From positions 4,154,001 to 4,218,000 of the forward strand of contig NZ_CP046564.1 of assembly GCF_009818105.1 (NCBI RefSeq): 64,000 nt of DNA, given 5' to 3'. A program made the position numbers and the translations under genes. Each line of letters opens with the position of its first letter. Position 1 is the stretch's first letter. Source of the DNA: Bacillus sp. N1-1 (GTDB taxonomy: Bacteria > Bacillota > Bacilli > Bacillales > Guptibacillaceae). The notes under the pieces were generated by a model, which was not told where the DNA came from, did not search any database, and saw only the letters and a program-made list of their open reading frames with translations. Below are positions 56,431 through 64,000 of this stretch, piece after piece.

Positions 56431-58092
56431 TTAGATGACCTCATCGTCTTTCCATACCTCTCCATCTTTGAATGTAAGCTGTTCAGGATACCTGAGATCC
56501 ATCACCTCATCCTGAAGCTTCTCAGAAGGTGGTTTTGTACTCAATGACACGATCACATTTGTTAAGATGGCTGAAGTAGCACCGAAGATTCCTGCTCCAG
56601 TGTCAATAATGCCTAAAATCGTAAAGCCTCCGTACTTTGCAAGGAAAATGTACGTTAAGGTGACCAATAATCCTACGATCATCCCAGCAATAACACCTGG
56701 TGCATTCGCTCTCTTCCACCACACCCCGAGTATAAGTGCTGGAAAGAACGTCCCTGAAGCAAGTGCAAAAGCCCACGCTACAATTTGCGTGATTACTCCA
56801 GGTGGATTTAATGCCACGACTCCCGCTACAATCGTCGCAATCAAAATAGACCAGCGCGCAACAGACATCCGCTTCCGCTCCGTTGCTCTAGGATTAATGA
56901 TGCGGTAGTAAATATCATGAGAAAATGAAGAGGAAATCGCAATCAGTAACCCTCCAGCTGTCGATAACGCTGCGGCCATCGCTCCTGCTGCGACGAGACC
57001 AATCACTAATATGCCTAAGTCAGCAATTTCAGGTGTGGCCATGACGACAATGTCGTTGCTGATCGCAATCTCTTGCCACTGAAGAATGCCATCCCCACTC
57101 GTATCAGCCATTGTTAAAAGACCGGTGTTCACCCATTTTTCGGTCCAGGCAGGTAAAGAATCGATCGGACTGCCTGCGACTTCCTTCATCAAAATAAAGC
57201 GTGAAAAAGCCGCATAGGCAGGAGCAGATAAATAAAGAAGACCGATAAAAAGTAGCGCCCATGCGCCGCTCCACCGCGCCGCTTTCATGGTAGATACGGT
57301 ATAGAAGCGAACGATAACGTGCGGCAACCCAGCTGTTCCGGCCATTAAACTAAACATAAGGGCAATAAATTGCCACTTTGAAGCTGATTCAAACGGTGCA
57401 AAATACTCAGAGATTCCGAGCTCTCGATCTAATTCACCAAGTTCTGATACAACATTTCCGTAGCTTAGCCACGGAATCGGGTTATTCGTAATTTGAAGTG
57501 ACATGAAAATAACTGGTATTAAGTAGGCCAGAATTAAAATAATATACTGAGCCACCTGGGTCCACGTAATTCCTTTCATTCCACCAAATGTCGCATAGAT
57601 TGCGATAATGACGACCCCAATCATAACGCCCACTTTGGCATCTACTTCAAATAGCCTCCCGATCACCACGCCAGACCCTGCTAACTGACCAATCGAATAG
57701 GTAAAGCTAATAATGATGGTCGCAATCGCCGCGATGACTAAGGCCGTTTTGCTTTGAAAACGATCGCCAATGAATTCTGGAACCGTGTAACGCCCGTATT
57801 TCCGTAATTGCGGTGCTAATAGAAAGGTTAACAGTAAATAACCGCCTGTCCAGCCCATAATATAAGCGAGCCCATCATAGCCAAGTACCATAACCGTTCC
57901 AGCAAGACCGATGAATGAAGCAGCACTCATCCAGTCCGCTCCGATCGCCATGCCATTGTATATCGCGGGTACGCCTCGACCGGCTACGAAGAACTCGGAG
58001 GTTTGACGTGCGCGATTAAAGACGGCAATCCCAATGTATAGACCAAATGATGCAACTATGAGTAAAAGTGATACTAGAAATTGTGTATCCAT
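56431..58092 (-). CDS. Sodium:solute symporter, large subunit (SSS family, acetate/VC_2705-type)
   Basis: 553 aa with about 13 hydrophobic helices. Family features: FFVAGRGVPAIYNGMAIGADWMSAASFIGLAGTVMV near the start, GRYTVPEFIGDRF, GSGVVIGRLFEV, MAGTAGLPHVIVRFYTV, and AALSTAGGLLIAISSSFSHDIYYR. The latter pattern is that of cation/acetate symporters (ActP and the VC_2705 subfamily). The gene for a small DUF4212 membrane protein lies 12 bp upstream, the usual partner. Substrate is probably a short organic acid; no regulator is adjacent. Confidence 0.9.
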   Translation of the reverse strand: MDTQFLVSLLLIVASFGLYIGIAVFNRARQTSEFFVAGRGVPAIYNGMAIGADWMSAASFIGLAGTVMVLGYDGLAYIMGWTGGYLLLTFLLAPQLRKYGRYTVPEFIGDRFQSKTALVIAAIATIIISFTYSIGQLAGSGVVIGRLFEVDAKVGVMIGVVIIAIYATFGGMKGITWTQVAQYIILILAYLIPVIFMSLQITNNPIPWLSYGNVVSELGELDRELGISEYFAPFESASKWQFIALMFSLMAGTAGLPHVIVRFYTVSTMKAARWSGAWALLFIGLLYLSAPAYAAFSRFILMKEVAGSPIDSLPAWTEKWVNTGLLTMADTSGDGILQWQEIAISNDIVVMATPEIADLGILVIGLVAAGAMAAALSTAGGLLIAISSSFSHDIYYRIINPRATERKRMSVARWSILIATIVAGVVALNPPGVITQIVAWAFALASGTFFPALILGVWWKRANAPGVIAGMIVGLLVTLTYIFLAKYGGFTILGIIDTGAGIFGATSAILTNVIVSLSTKPPSEKLQDEVMDLRYPEQLTFKDGEVWKDDEVI

Positions 58093-58104
58093 CCCTTATC
58101 CCCC

Positions 58105-58404
58105 TTAAGATTGTAAGGTTTGTCCTTTCGCTGCTTTAACTCGCTTTTCGACTAACCCATACTTTTGATCAATCCTATCCGATATGTAAGCGTTAACAAA
58201 TAATAAAATAATGAAGACGACAATCGAACCTTGCGCGCCCATAAAATAATGAAGAGGGAACCCGTTAAACGTATATTTCGCAAGCGTTTCAGCAAACAGT
58301 ACCATTCCAAAAGACACAGCAAACCAGAAAAAAAGCAAGATGGAAATCAACTTTACTCTTGCATGAAAGTAGGCATCCGCAATTTTCTTATCAATCTTTT
58401 TCAT
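58105..58404 (-). CDS. DUF4212 small membrane subunit of the sodium symporter
   Basis: 99 aa, two hydrophobic helices. It opens KKIDKKIADAYFHARVKLISILLFFWFAVSFGMVLFAETLAKYTFNGFPLHYFMGAQGSIVVFIILLFVNAYISDRID, the DUF4212 signature. Always paired with the SSS large subunit in this arrangement. TAGGAGG precedes the ATG. Confidence 0.88.
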   Translation of the reverse strand: MKKIDKKIADAYFHARVKLISILLFFWFAVSFGMVLFAETLAKYTFNGFPLHYFMGAQGSIVVFIILLFVNAYISDRIDQKYGLVEKRVKAAKGQTLQS

Positions 58405-58419
58405 AATTGAACCTCCTAA

Positions 58420-58638
58420 CTATTTTAAGTTAAAAATAAGTTCGATCGTTTCGACAAAGCCAAGCGGAACTCTAGCAATTTCAATGACAAAATAGATTCC
58501 CATTAGCGCAATTGGAACTAGTAAATAAACGCCTTTTCGCTTTTTGATTGTGAAAATTAAACAGACTATAGCAGCAGCTAGGAACACGTATAAAATAAGT
58601 AGTCTCTCCTTCCTTGTTAAATTATCTGAATTTTCCAA
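58420..58638 (-). CDS. Small two-helix membrane protein, first gene of the symporter operon
   Basis: 72 aa with a TTG start at 58638. Two hydrophobic helices (LLILYVFLAAAIVCLIFTI and VYLLVPIALMGIYFVIEIA) with a basic KKRKG turn between. It ends 15 bp before the DUF4212 gene. Family not recognised. The weak binding site and rare start make the start uncertain, but position and membrane pattern support a real gene. Confidence 0.55.
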   Translation of the reverse strand: MENSDNLTRKERLLILYVFLAAAIVCLIFTIKKRKGVYLLVPIALMGIYFVIEIARVPLGFVETIELIFNLK

Positions 58639-58823
58639 AATACACTTCTCATTATGTTTCTACTATACTAGGAAGTCAATGAGACTAATTTACCAGCAAT
58701 TGTATATAGCAGTATGACAATAGACCTGTATTCCCGACACAAAAAAGCGAATCTTTCCAATCGATAAGGAATGATAGCGCTATTTCCCGGGAAAGGTCGA
58801 ATGGTGTCCGATTTCATTCCATA

Positions 58824-58852
58824 CAAAAAGCCCCCGATCACTCGGGGACTTC
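58824..58852 (-). terminator. Terminator of spoIIQ
   Basis: AAGCCCCCGAT/CTCGGGGACTT type stem with a U-run on the minus strand (TTTTT), directly after the spoIIQ stop. Confidence 0.8.
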
Positions 58853-58854
58853 TG

Positions 58855-59757
58855 TTATTCTGAATCCTTTGTATCTGATTTTTGATCGTCCGATTTCTGC
58901 TCGTTGCTTTTTTGCTCGTCGGATTGATCCTCGTCAGCACTGTTTGCATCTTCTTCGGCGTCATTCTCAGCATCCATTTCGGATTCTGTACTGTTGTCCT
59001 GATTCTCAACGTCAGTACCTTCTGAGGCTGATGGGTTTGAAACTTCATCACCAGCGTCTGGCGCTTCGACTGCTGAAGAAGGCTGATTTAACACATCAAG
59101 TGGGTTAACTGGCACATCATCTTTACGTACTTCAAAGTGTACGTGGACACCTGCGTCTGTATCAAACGTGTTTGTTCCAGCTGTACCAAGCTTATCGCCT
59201 TGCTTTACAGTATCGCCTTGTTCTACATCAAGAGCTTCAAGCGATTCGTAAACAGTCACAACACCATCGTTATGTTCTAAATGAACAACATTTCCAAGTA
59301 ACTGGTCGTTCGTTGCTTTCACAACCTTACCACTCATCGCGGCTTTGACATCAAAACTAGCGCCATCTTCTTTAGCATAGTCGATTCCTGCGTTCTGGTA
59401 GTAGGTATTATTATAGAAAACAAGGGCTGCTTGTTGTTCTTCCGTGCTAGCTGATGTGTCATAGAATTGTTTCTGCACAAATACGCCACTATCTTCGGAT
59501 GCAGGTACTTTAAAGACTTCTGAATCACCTAGAACTGGGACAGACTCTTCATTTGTGTCAAAGGCACTTCTTTCTTCATCAATTCCACTTAAATCTTTTG
59601 CATTTTCTTGCCCGCCTTGCATCCATAGAACGGTTGCAAGAACAATTGCTGCAAAACCAAGATAGACTGCTGGATAAATCCAACGTTTTCTTGCTAGCTT
59701 CTGCCATTTAGAAGCGCTTTTTTCAACAGGATGAGATCGTTGTTTTTCGTCTCCCAT
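58855..59757 (-). CDS. spoIIQ: SpoIIQ-like forespore membrane protein with degenerate M23 (LytM) domain
   Basis: 300 aa. One membrane helix (IYPAVYLGFAAIVLATVLWM, about residues 30-50), then a LytM/M23 domain at about 100-225. The first zinc-ligand region reads YYQNAGIDYAKEDG, where active peptidases have His (H-x-G-x-D), while the last keeps HVHFEVRKD. The loss of the first His is also seen in B. subtilis SpoIIQ, which does not cut peptidoglycan but binds SpoIIIAH. An acidic, repetitive tail (SDEQKSNEQKSDDQKSDTKD) ends it. GTATA...GACCACAAT upstream (59778-59806) is a poor sigma-F candidate. Confidence 0.88.
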   Translation of the reverse strand: MGDEKQRSHPVEKSASKWQKLARKRWIYPAVYLGFAAIVLATVLWMQGGQENAKDLSGIDEERSAFDTNEESVPVLGDSEVFKVPASEDSGVFVQKQFYDTSASTEEQQAALVFYNNTYYQNAGIDYAKEDGASFDVKAAMSGKVVKATNDQLLGNVVHLEHNDGVVTVYESLEALDVEQGDTVKQGDKLGTAGTNTFDTDAGVHVHFEVRKDDVPVNPLDVLNQPSSAVEAPDAGDEVSNPSASEGTDVENQDNSTESEMDAENDAEEDANSADEDQSDEQKSNEQKSDDQKSDTKDSE

Positions 59758-60023
59758 TTGTTCATCACCTCAGCAACATTGTGGTCAGGTTGCGAGATTT
59801 ATATACCTCTTACGAAAAAAAGTTCTATTTATTTTTCGACAAAGGGGTTTCTTTTATGCATGGATTTGAAATTTCTTTGCATTCCTTAATGGATAAACGC
59901 ATGATATCACTGATCTAATTACCCAGTTCTTTACTCATTATGTAAGTGTTTCTTGTATCTATTTTGTTATCTATTTGTAAGAATGATTCCTTAGGCAATA
60001 GGGTATATAACCTTTATACGCTT

Positions 60024-60057
60024 TTGACAACAAAATCTATTTTGATTTAATCAAAAT
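60024..60057 (+). promoter_or_regulatory. Promoter and overlapping palindrome of the glycosyltransferase gene
   Basis: TTGACA at 60024-60029 and TTTAAT at 60046-60051 (16-bp spacer). ATTTTGAT-TTA-ATCAAAAT (60039-60057) is a perfect palindrome covering the -10 box, as expected of a repressor site; the regulator is unknown. Confidence 0.55.
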
Positions 60058-60081
60058 GATATTAAAGGGGATTAACCATTT

Positions 60082-61569
60082 ATGAATTACGTGATTACGT
60101 CAACACTGCCTGAGCAATATGGAGGCAGAACAAAGTCCCTCCTTGACCGCACGAAGAAGTTAGTTGAGCAAGCTGACATGGCATATACGATTATTACGAC
60201 AAACTATAACCCTTACTACGGAGATATCTATGAGCAATATTATAGCCAGAATAAAGTCCCGCGCTCGGTAAAAATGATTAACATTTACGATTATCTCGCC
60301 AATCGTTCTTACTCTGGTAATAAAGTTGAGCAGCCGATCGAAGAAGAAGGACTTACCTATCGTGAAATAAAGAAAAATAAAGCCTATCGCTTTTTTGAAA
60401 ACGGAGAATATGTTCTTTATAAAAACTATGATACAGAAGATGGCTCTTTGAAATTTATCGACTTTATGGATTCTTACAACCGTAAACGCGCTTGTAGAAA
60501 AGAATTTAATAGCCTTGGGAAATGTCACAGAAAGATTAACTACAAGCAAGGAACGACAAATAAGCTTGAAGAAATCTATTATGATGACGCTGGCTATGCC
60601 TATGTAAACAAAACGTATGATGGTTCAAATGAAAATAAATTGATTCGCATGCATCTCTTTAGCGGACAAGACATTCTAGAATTCAAAACGGAAAAAGACT
60701 TCTTCCGCTATTGCCTTGAGCACATGATTGAAGACGGTTCGACCGTTATTAATGATGCTCGCCTTCTTGATAAACCAATGTGTGAGATGAAGGGAAATGA
60801 CGTAACGAAAATCGCTATCCTTCATAATACACATCTACAAAGCGAAGACATTCATGACATTAAGTCGTCTTATCAGTATTTGATTGAGCATGCGGATGAC
60901 GTCGATCATATTGTTGCATTAACTCATGAACAGAAAAAAGATCTTTCTCATCATATATTTAACAATGAAAAAATCAGCATCATTCCGCATTCCATTGCTC
61001 CTTCCACTCGAAACAGGAGTGTTAAGAAGGAAAATAAATTTGTTTTTATCGGCAGGTTAACCGATGTGAAACAACCTGACCATTTAATTGAAGCGTATCA
61101 ACTGGCGAAAGAACAGCTATCCGACTTTACGCTTGATATTTATGGAGAAGGACCGGTAAAAGAAAATCTTGAAGAGCAAATTAAAGAATACAAGCTTGAA
61201 AACCATGTAACTTTAAAAGGATTAACCGATGATCCAGAAGGTGTCTTTGCATCAGCCAAAGCTTCTTTCCTCCCAAGTCAGTATGAAGGATTTGGGCTCG
61301 TGATTATGGAAAGTCTTAATAATGACTGCCCTGTTGTGGCTTACGATATTAAATATGGTCCGAGAGATTTAGTCAAGGATCATGAAAATGGACTAATCGT
61401 TGAGAAAAACAATATTGAAGCTCTATCAAAAGCAATGGTACAAGTAAAGGATATGGATTTTGGTACGATTGACGTCGAGAAAGATTTCCGAGAAAAAGCC
61501 TTTGTATCAAATTGGAGTGCTCTGCTTGGAAAACAACAGAAAAAATTTAAACTTCCCTTCTTTAACTAA
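60082..61569 (+). CDS. Glycosyltransferase family 4, TagE/GtfA-like
   Basis: 495 aa. The N-terminal half (MNYVITSTLPEQYGGRTKSLLDRTKKL) is typical of poly(glycerol-phosphate) glucosyltransferase/GtfA-type proteins. The C-terminal GT-B half has FVFIGRLTDVKQPDHLIEAY, LDIYGEGPVKENLEEQI, VTLKGLTDDPEGVFASAKASFLPSQYEGFGLVIMESLNNDCPVVAYDIKYGPRDLV with the E-x7-E motif (EGFGLVIMES). It may glucosylate wall teichoic acid or a surface protein. It is monocistronic between divergent spoIIQ and convergent spoIID. AAAGGGG precedes the ATG. Confidence 0.85.
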   Translation: MNYVITSTLPEQYGGRTKSLLDRTKKLVEQADMAYTIITTNYNPYYGDIYEQYYSQNKVPRSVKMINIYDYLANRSYSGNKVEQPIEEEGLTYREIKKNKAYRFFENGEYVLYKNYDTEDGSLKFIDFMDSYNRKRACRKEFNSLGKCHRKINYKQGTTNKLEEIYYDDAGYAYVNKTYDGSNENKLIRMHLFSGQDILEFKTEKDFFRYCLEHMIEDGSTVINDARLLDKPMCEMKGNDVTKIAILHNTHLQSEDIHDIKSSYQYLIEHADDVDHIVALTHEQKKDLSHHIFNNEKISIIPHSIAPSTRNRSVKKENKFVFIGRLTDVKQPDHLIEAYQLAKEQLSDFTLDIYGEGPVKENLEEQIKEYKLENHVTLKGLTDDPEGVFASAKASFLPSQYEGFGLVIMESLNNDCPVVAYDIKYGPRDLVKDHENGLIVEKNNIEALSKAMVQVKDMDFGTIDVEKDFREKAFVSNWSALLGKQQKKFKLPFFN

Positions 61570-61590
61570 GGTCTTAAGGTCTCTACAGAA

Positions 61591-61620
61591 AAAGACCGCT
61601 ACTTCGCAGTAGCGGTCTTT
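61591..61620. terminator. Bidirectional terminator between the glycosyltransferase and spoIID
   Basis: Exact 13-bp stem AAAGACCGCTACT/AGTAGCGGTCTTT with a TCGC tetraloop, T/A tracts on both sides. Confidence 0.92.
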
Positions 61621-61623
61621 CTT

Positions 61624-62625
61624 TTACCTTTGCGCCGTATAATCTGTCACGTAGTTCTCCATCTCACTAATCGCGACACCTTGATAATAATGTTTCACAA
61701 TATCAGCGTACGCCTTACCATCTTCCGCCATTCCATTTGCTCCATATTGGCTCATCCCAACTCCATGTCCGTACCCTTTTGTTACCACGTTAATCGTGTC
61801 TCCCACTCGTTCCCATGTAAAGTCAGAAGACCTAAGTCCGAGAAGATCTCTTATTTCTCTTCCAGTAAACGTTTTTCCACCTACTGAAACTTCGGCTACT
61901 CTCTTACCTTCGGTTAAGTTTTCTATCGATCCAATGGAACTTTTCGAAAGATTTACACCAAGTTTCTGTTCAAATTCTGCCACTGTGAACGTTGCTTTAT
62001 CTTCGTATTTTGGCGAATCAACATCCCACGGACTTTCAACACTTCTTAAGTAAGGTGCTTTATTTTCCCAATAGTCTTCTGAATTCTCTGTATAGCCATT
62101 ACTCGTGGAGAAAAACGAAGCGTAGATTGGATTGCCTTCATAGGTTAAAATTTGACCAGCCGTTGCTTGAACCGCTTCTTCAATTCTCGCAAACTTTTCG
62201 TCAAATTCTTCTCCCCATGCCTTTTTTAGCTGTGCTTGATCCTTATATACCTGATCCTGGATCGTATCCGTTACGACAGCTTGATCAGGAAGATTTGCAG
62301 AAGGATTTTTAAGCTTTGTTACGACAAACGTTCTTGCGGTGAGCGCCTGAGCTTTCAACGCCTCCATATTAAAGTCTGAAGGCATTTCAGCAGCGACGAC
62401 ACCTTTTACATAGTCTTCGATCGGAATACTCATCGTTTCTTTCTGTTCTGATCGAAAGACCGGAACGTCCACTTCCACCGCTTCTGTTATTTTCTCCTTC
62501 GTCATCTGATTCCCTTCACTGGTCGGTGGTTTCATCTCTGTTGATTCAAAAGGTAAAACCAGAATAGATGGAAGAAGGATTAGAATCGCCGCAAACAGAA
62601 TCAGTGAGCCAACAATTCGCTTCAT
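61624..62625 (-). CDS. spoIID: Stage II sporulation protein D (SpoIID)
   Basis: 333 aa. One N-terminal membrane helix. The SpoIID core includes [36 protein letters not shown] (catalytic Glu in AAEMP), [17 protein letters not shown] and [16 protein letters not shown]. It is a lytic transglycosylase that cuts denuded glycan strands during engulfment. AAGGAGG precedes the ATG. It lies between spoIIQ/glycosyltransferase and murA, as in related bacilli. Confidence 0.96.
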   Translation of the reverse strand: MKRIVGSLILFAAILILLPSILVLPFESTEMKPPTSEGNQMTKEKITEAVEVDVPVFRSEQKETMSIPIEDYVKGVVAAEMPSDFNMEALKAQALTARTFVVTKLKNPSANLPDQAVVTDTIQDQVYKDQAQLKKAWGEEFDEKFARIEEAVQATAGQILTYEGNPIYASFFSTSNGYTENSEDYWENKAPYLRSVESPWDVDSPKYEDKATFTVAEFEQKLGVNLSKSSIGSIENLTEGKRVAEVSVGGKTFTGREIRDLLGLRSSDFTWERVGDTINVVTKGYGHGVGMSQYGANGMAEDGKAYADIVKHYYQGVAISEMENYVTDYTAQR

Positions 62626-62765
62626 TCACATGCCTCCTTCTCGATTGCTTACCCCTATCATCGTATGGAGATGGACAACCATTTAGAACAGAAACGGCAA
62701 GCAGATACGGAGTTTTTTTACCATATATATGTAAACGATTGATCGCACAGCCACTTTTTGCACAT

Positions 62766-62796
62766 AAAAAAAGAGGAGGCCATGGCCACCTCTTTT
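62766..62796 (-). terminator. Terminator of murA
   Basis: AAAGAGGAGGCC and GGCCACCTCTTT around ATG (one mismatch), followed by a U-run on the minus strand; 7 bp past the murA stop. Confidence 0.8.
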
Positions 62797-62803
62797 ATTC
62801 ACA

Positions 62804-64000
62804 TTATGCGAATTTTGGTTTCATATCAACAGATTGCTCAGACTCTTCTGTTGCAGGCTTTGCTGTCTCGTCAACTGTTACACGTTCAACGTCAGCTCCA
62901 AGGCTTGCAAGCTTTCCAGAGAAGTTAACGTAACCGCGATCAAGGTGCTTCAGCTCATCAACGCGAGTGTAGCCATCAGCTACAAGTCCTGCAAGAATTA
63001 AAGCAGCTCCAGCGCGTAAATCAGTAGCAGAAACTTCTGCACCTTGAAGTGTAGAAGGTCCTTCAATAATAGCCGCGCGTCCTTCAATCTTGATGTTTCC
63101 GTTCATGCGACGGAATTCTTCCACGTGCATGAAGCGATTTTCAAAGACTGTTTCTGTAATAACACTTGTACCCTTCGCTTGAAGTAACAGCGCCATCATC
63201 TGGGATTGCATATCAGTAGGGAACCCAGGGTGAGGCATTGTTTTCAAGTCAACTGGCTTTAGAGTTTCAGGTCCAATAATACGAAGTCCCTGACCTTCTT
63301 CAGTGATTTGAACGCCCATTTCTTCCATCTTCGCAATCAATGGACGAAGATGTTCCGAAACAGCATTTTCAATTAATACGTTACCACCTGTAATTGCAGC
63401 AGCTACCATGAATGTTCCTGCTTCAATACGGTCTGGGATAACAGCGTGCTCTGCTCCTACGAGCTTCTCCACACCTTCAATACGAATCGTACCAGTACCT
63501 GCGCCGCGTACTTTCGCACCCATCGCATTTAGATAGTTCGCAAGACAAACGATTTCAGGTTCTTGAGCAACGTTCTCCATTACCGTTGTACCTTCTGCAA
63601 GTACAGCTGCCATCATAATATTTTCAGTGGCGCCTACACTTGGGAAATCAAGATAAATCTTTGCCCCTTGTAGTCTTCCTTTAATACCAGCTTCAATAAA
63701 GCCATTACCGATTGTCACTTCTGCACCCATTGCTTCAAAGCCTTTAAGATGCTGATCAATCGGTCTTGAACCAATTGCGCAACCTCCAGGTAGTGCGATA
63801 CGGGCATGACCCACGCGGGCCAAAAGTGGTCCCATTACAAGAAACGAAGCTCGCATTTTACGAACTGCTTCAAATGGTGCCTCTGTTTCCAAAGGTTTTG
63901 TTGCGTCTACTTTGATCGTGTTACCTTCTATTTGCGTCTCAACATTAAGATAGCTTAATACTTCACTAATCGTGTGTACATCTGAAAGGGCAGGCACATC
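62804..64000 (-). CDS. murA: UDP-N-acetylglucosamine 1-carboxyvinyltransferase MurA (5' end cut by window)
   Basis: 399 codons remain. The frame is open through 64000, where it reads [15 protein letters not shown], an internal MurA stretch, so about 45 N-terminal residues are missing. The catalytic Cys is in [28 protein letters not shown]. Other motifs: [34 protein letters not shown] and [19 protein letters not shown]. It commits UDP-GlcNAc to peptidoglycan synthesis in the cytoplasm. The C-terminus carries an extra polar tail ([24 protein letters not shown]) beyond the usual end. Confidence 0.95.
   Translation of the reverse strand, partial: DVPALSDVHTISEVLSYLNVETQIEGNTIKVDATKPLETEAPFEAVRKMRASFLVMGPLLARVGHARIALPGGCAIGSRPIDQHLKGFEAMGAEVTIGNGFIEAGIKGRLQGAKIYLDFPSVGATENIMMAAVLAEGTTVMENVAQEPEIVCLANYLNAMGAKVRGAGTGTIRIEGVEKLVGAEHAVIPDRIEAGTFMVAAAITGGNVLIENAVSEHLRPLIAKMEEMGVQITEEGQGLRIIGPETLKPVDLKTMPHPGFPTDMQSQMMALLLQAKGTSVITETVFENRFMHVEEFRRMNGNIKIEGRAAIIEGPSTLQGAEVSATDLRAGAALILAGLVADGYTRVDELKHLDRGYVNFSGKLASLGADVERVTVDETAKPATEESEQSVDMKPKFA

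Noticed and set aside
59778-59859. Sigma-F promoter for spoIIQ
   Set aside because: Two candidate pairs (GTATA...GACCACAAT and GCATA...TCGAAAAAT) each miss part of the -10 consensus, so neither is listed as a feature.

Overview
The window comes from a low-GC, endospore-forming Firmicute of the Bacillaceae. Evidence includes the spoIIID-mbl-epuA-fabZ block, spoIIQ and spoIID beside murA, SinI/SinR regulators, AGGAGG-type ribosome binding sites with frequent TTG/GTG starts, and a gas-vesicle cluster in the gene order known from Priestia (Bacillus) megaterium. I see no rRNA, tRNA, CRISPR array, phage or classical insertion sequence.

Layout. 0-4 kb (minus): a cut-off OmpR-family response regulator, a ferritin-like protein, a DoxX/DsbA-type redox pair, and a BlaI/BlaR1-type repressor and protease pair. 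The same 15-bp operator lies in front of blaI and in front of doxX. 4.2-8.7 kb (plus): sulfate activation and uptake (sat, permease, cysC), followed by a sulfotransferase gene with a frameshift in its PAPS-binding loop. 9.2-16.1 kb (plus): a complete 14-gene gas-vesicle operon, gvpA-P-Q-B-R-N-F-G-L-S-K-J-T-U. 17-45 kb (almost all minus): an accessory region rich in secreted hydrolases. It holds an alpha-amylase, a six-repeat NlpC/P60 hydrolase, and five large proteins that end in three cell-wall-binding type 2 (CWB2) repeats: lytic transglycosylase, M6 protease, SGNH esterase, 5'-nucleotidase and nuclease. A sixth such protein is a very large amylopullulanase. D-serine dehydratase, dprA and a REP-associated-type transposase (RAYT) lie among them. 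45-51 kb (minus): two SDR dehydrogenases and a TRAP transporter under a GntR regulator with repeated ATTATATATAAT sites. 51.7-53.7 kb: a duplicated Sin switch with two SinI-like micro-proteins and two SinR-like regulators, plus small lipoproteins on either side. 53.9-64 kb: core genes (fabZ, epuA, mbl, spoIIID, a sodium symporter, spoIIQ, a glycosyltransferase, spoIID, and murA cut by the window end).

The most unusual feature is a family of interspersed palindromes in the left 39 kb. The core arm is GGGGTCAGGC followed by its complement. Four copies form an element of about 172-178 bp: palindrome, about 70 nt of weakly conserved sequence, a hairpin with AAAAGTGTCC/GGACACTTTT arms, a GTTTTGTCTTT linker and a second palindrome. 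Other copies are partial. One full copy lies about 160 bp upstream of the only RAYT gene, whose stop is 46 bp from dprA. This looks like a REP/BIME-type system. Several copies abut the 3' ends of minus-strand genes, where they probably act as terminators, and one supplies the last codons and the stop of a gene.

Functional themes: extracellular polymer scavenging (starch, nucleic acid, protein, peptidoglycan) with CcpA sites at both starch genes, sulfate assimilation, buoyancy, sugar-acid uptake, the biofilm/motility decision and sporulation. Family assignments rest on motifs read by eye and not on database searches.
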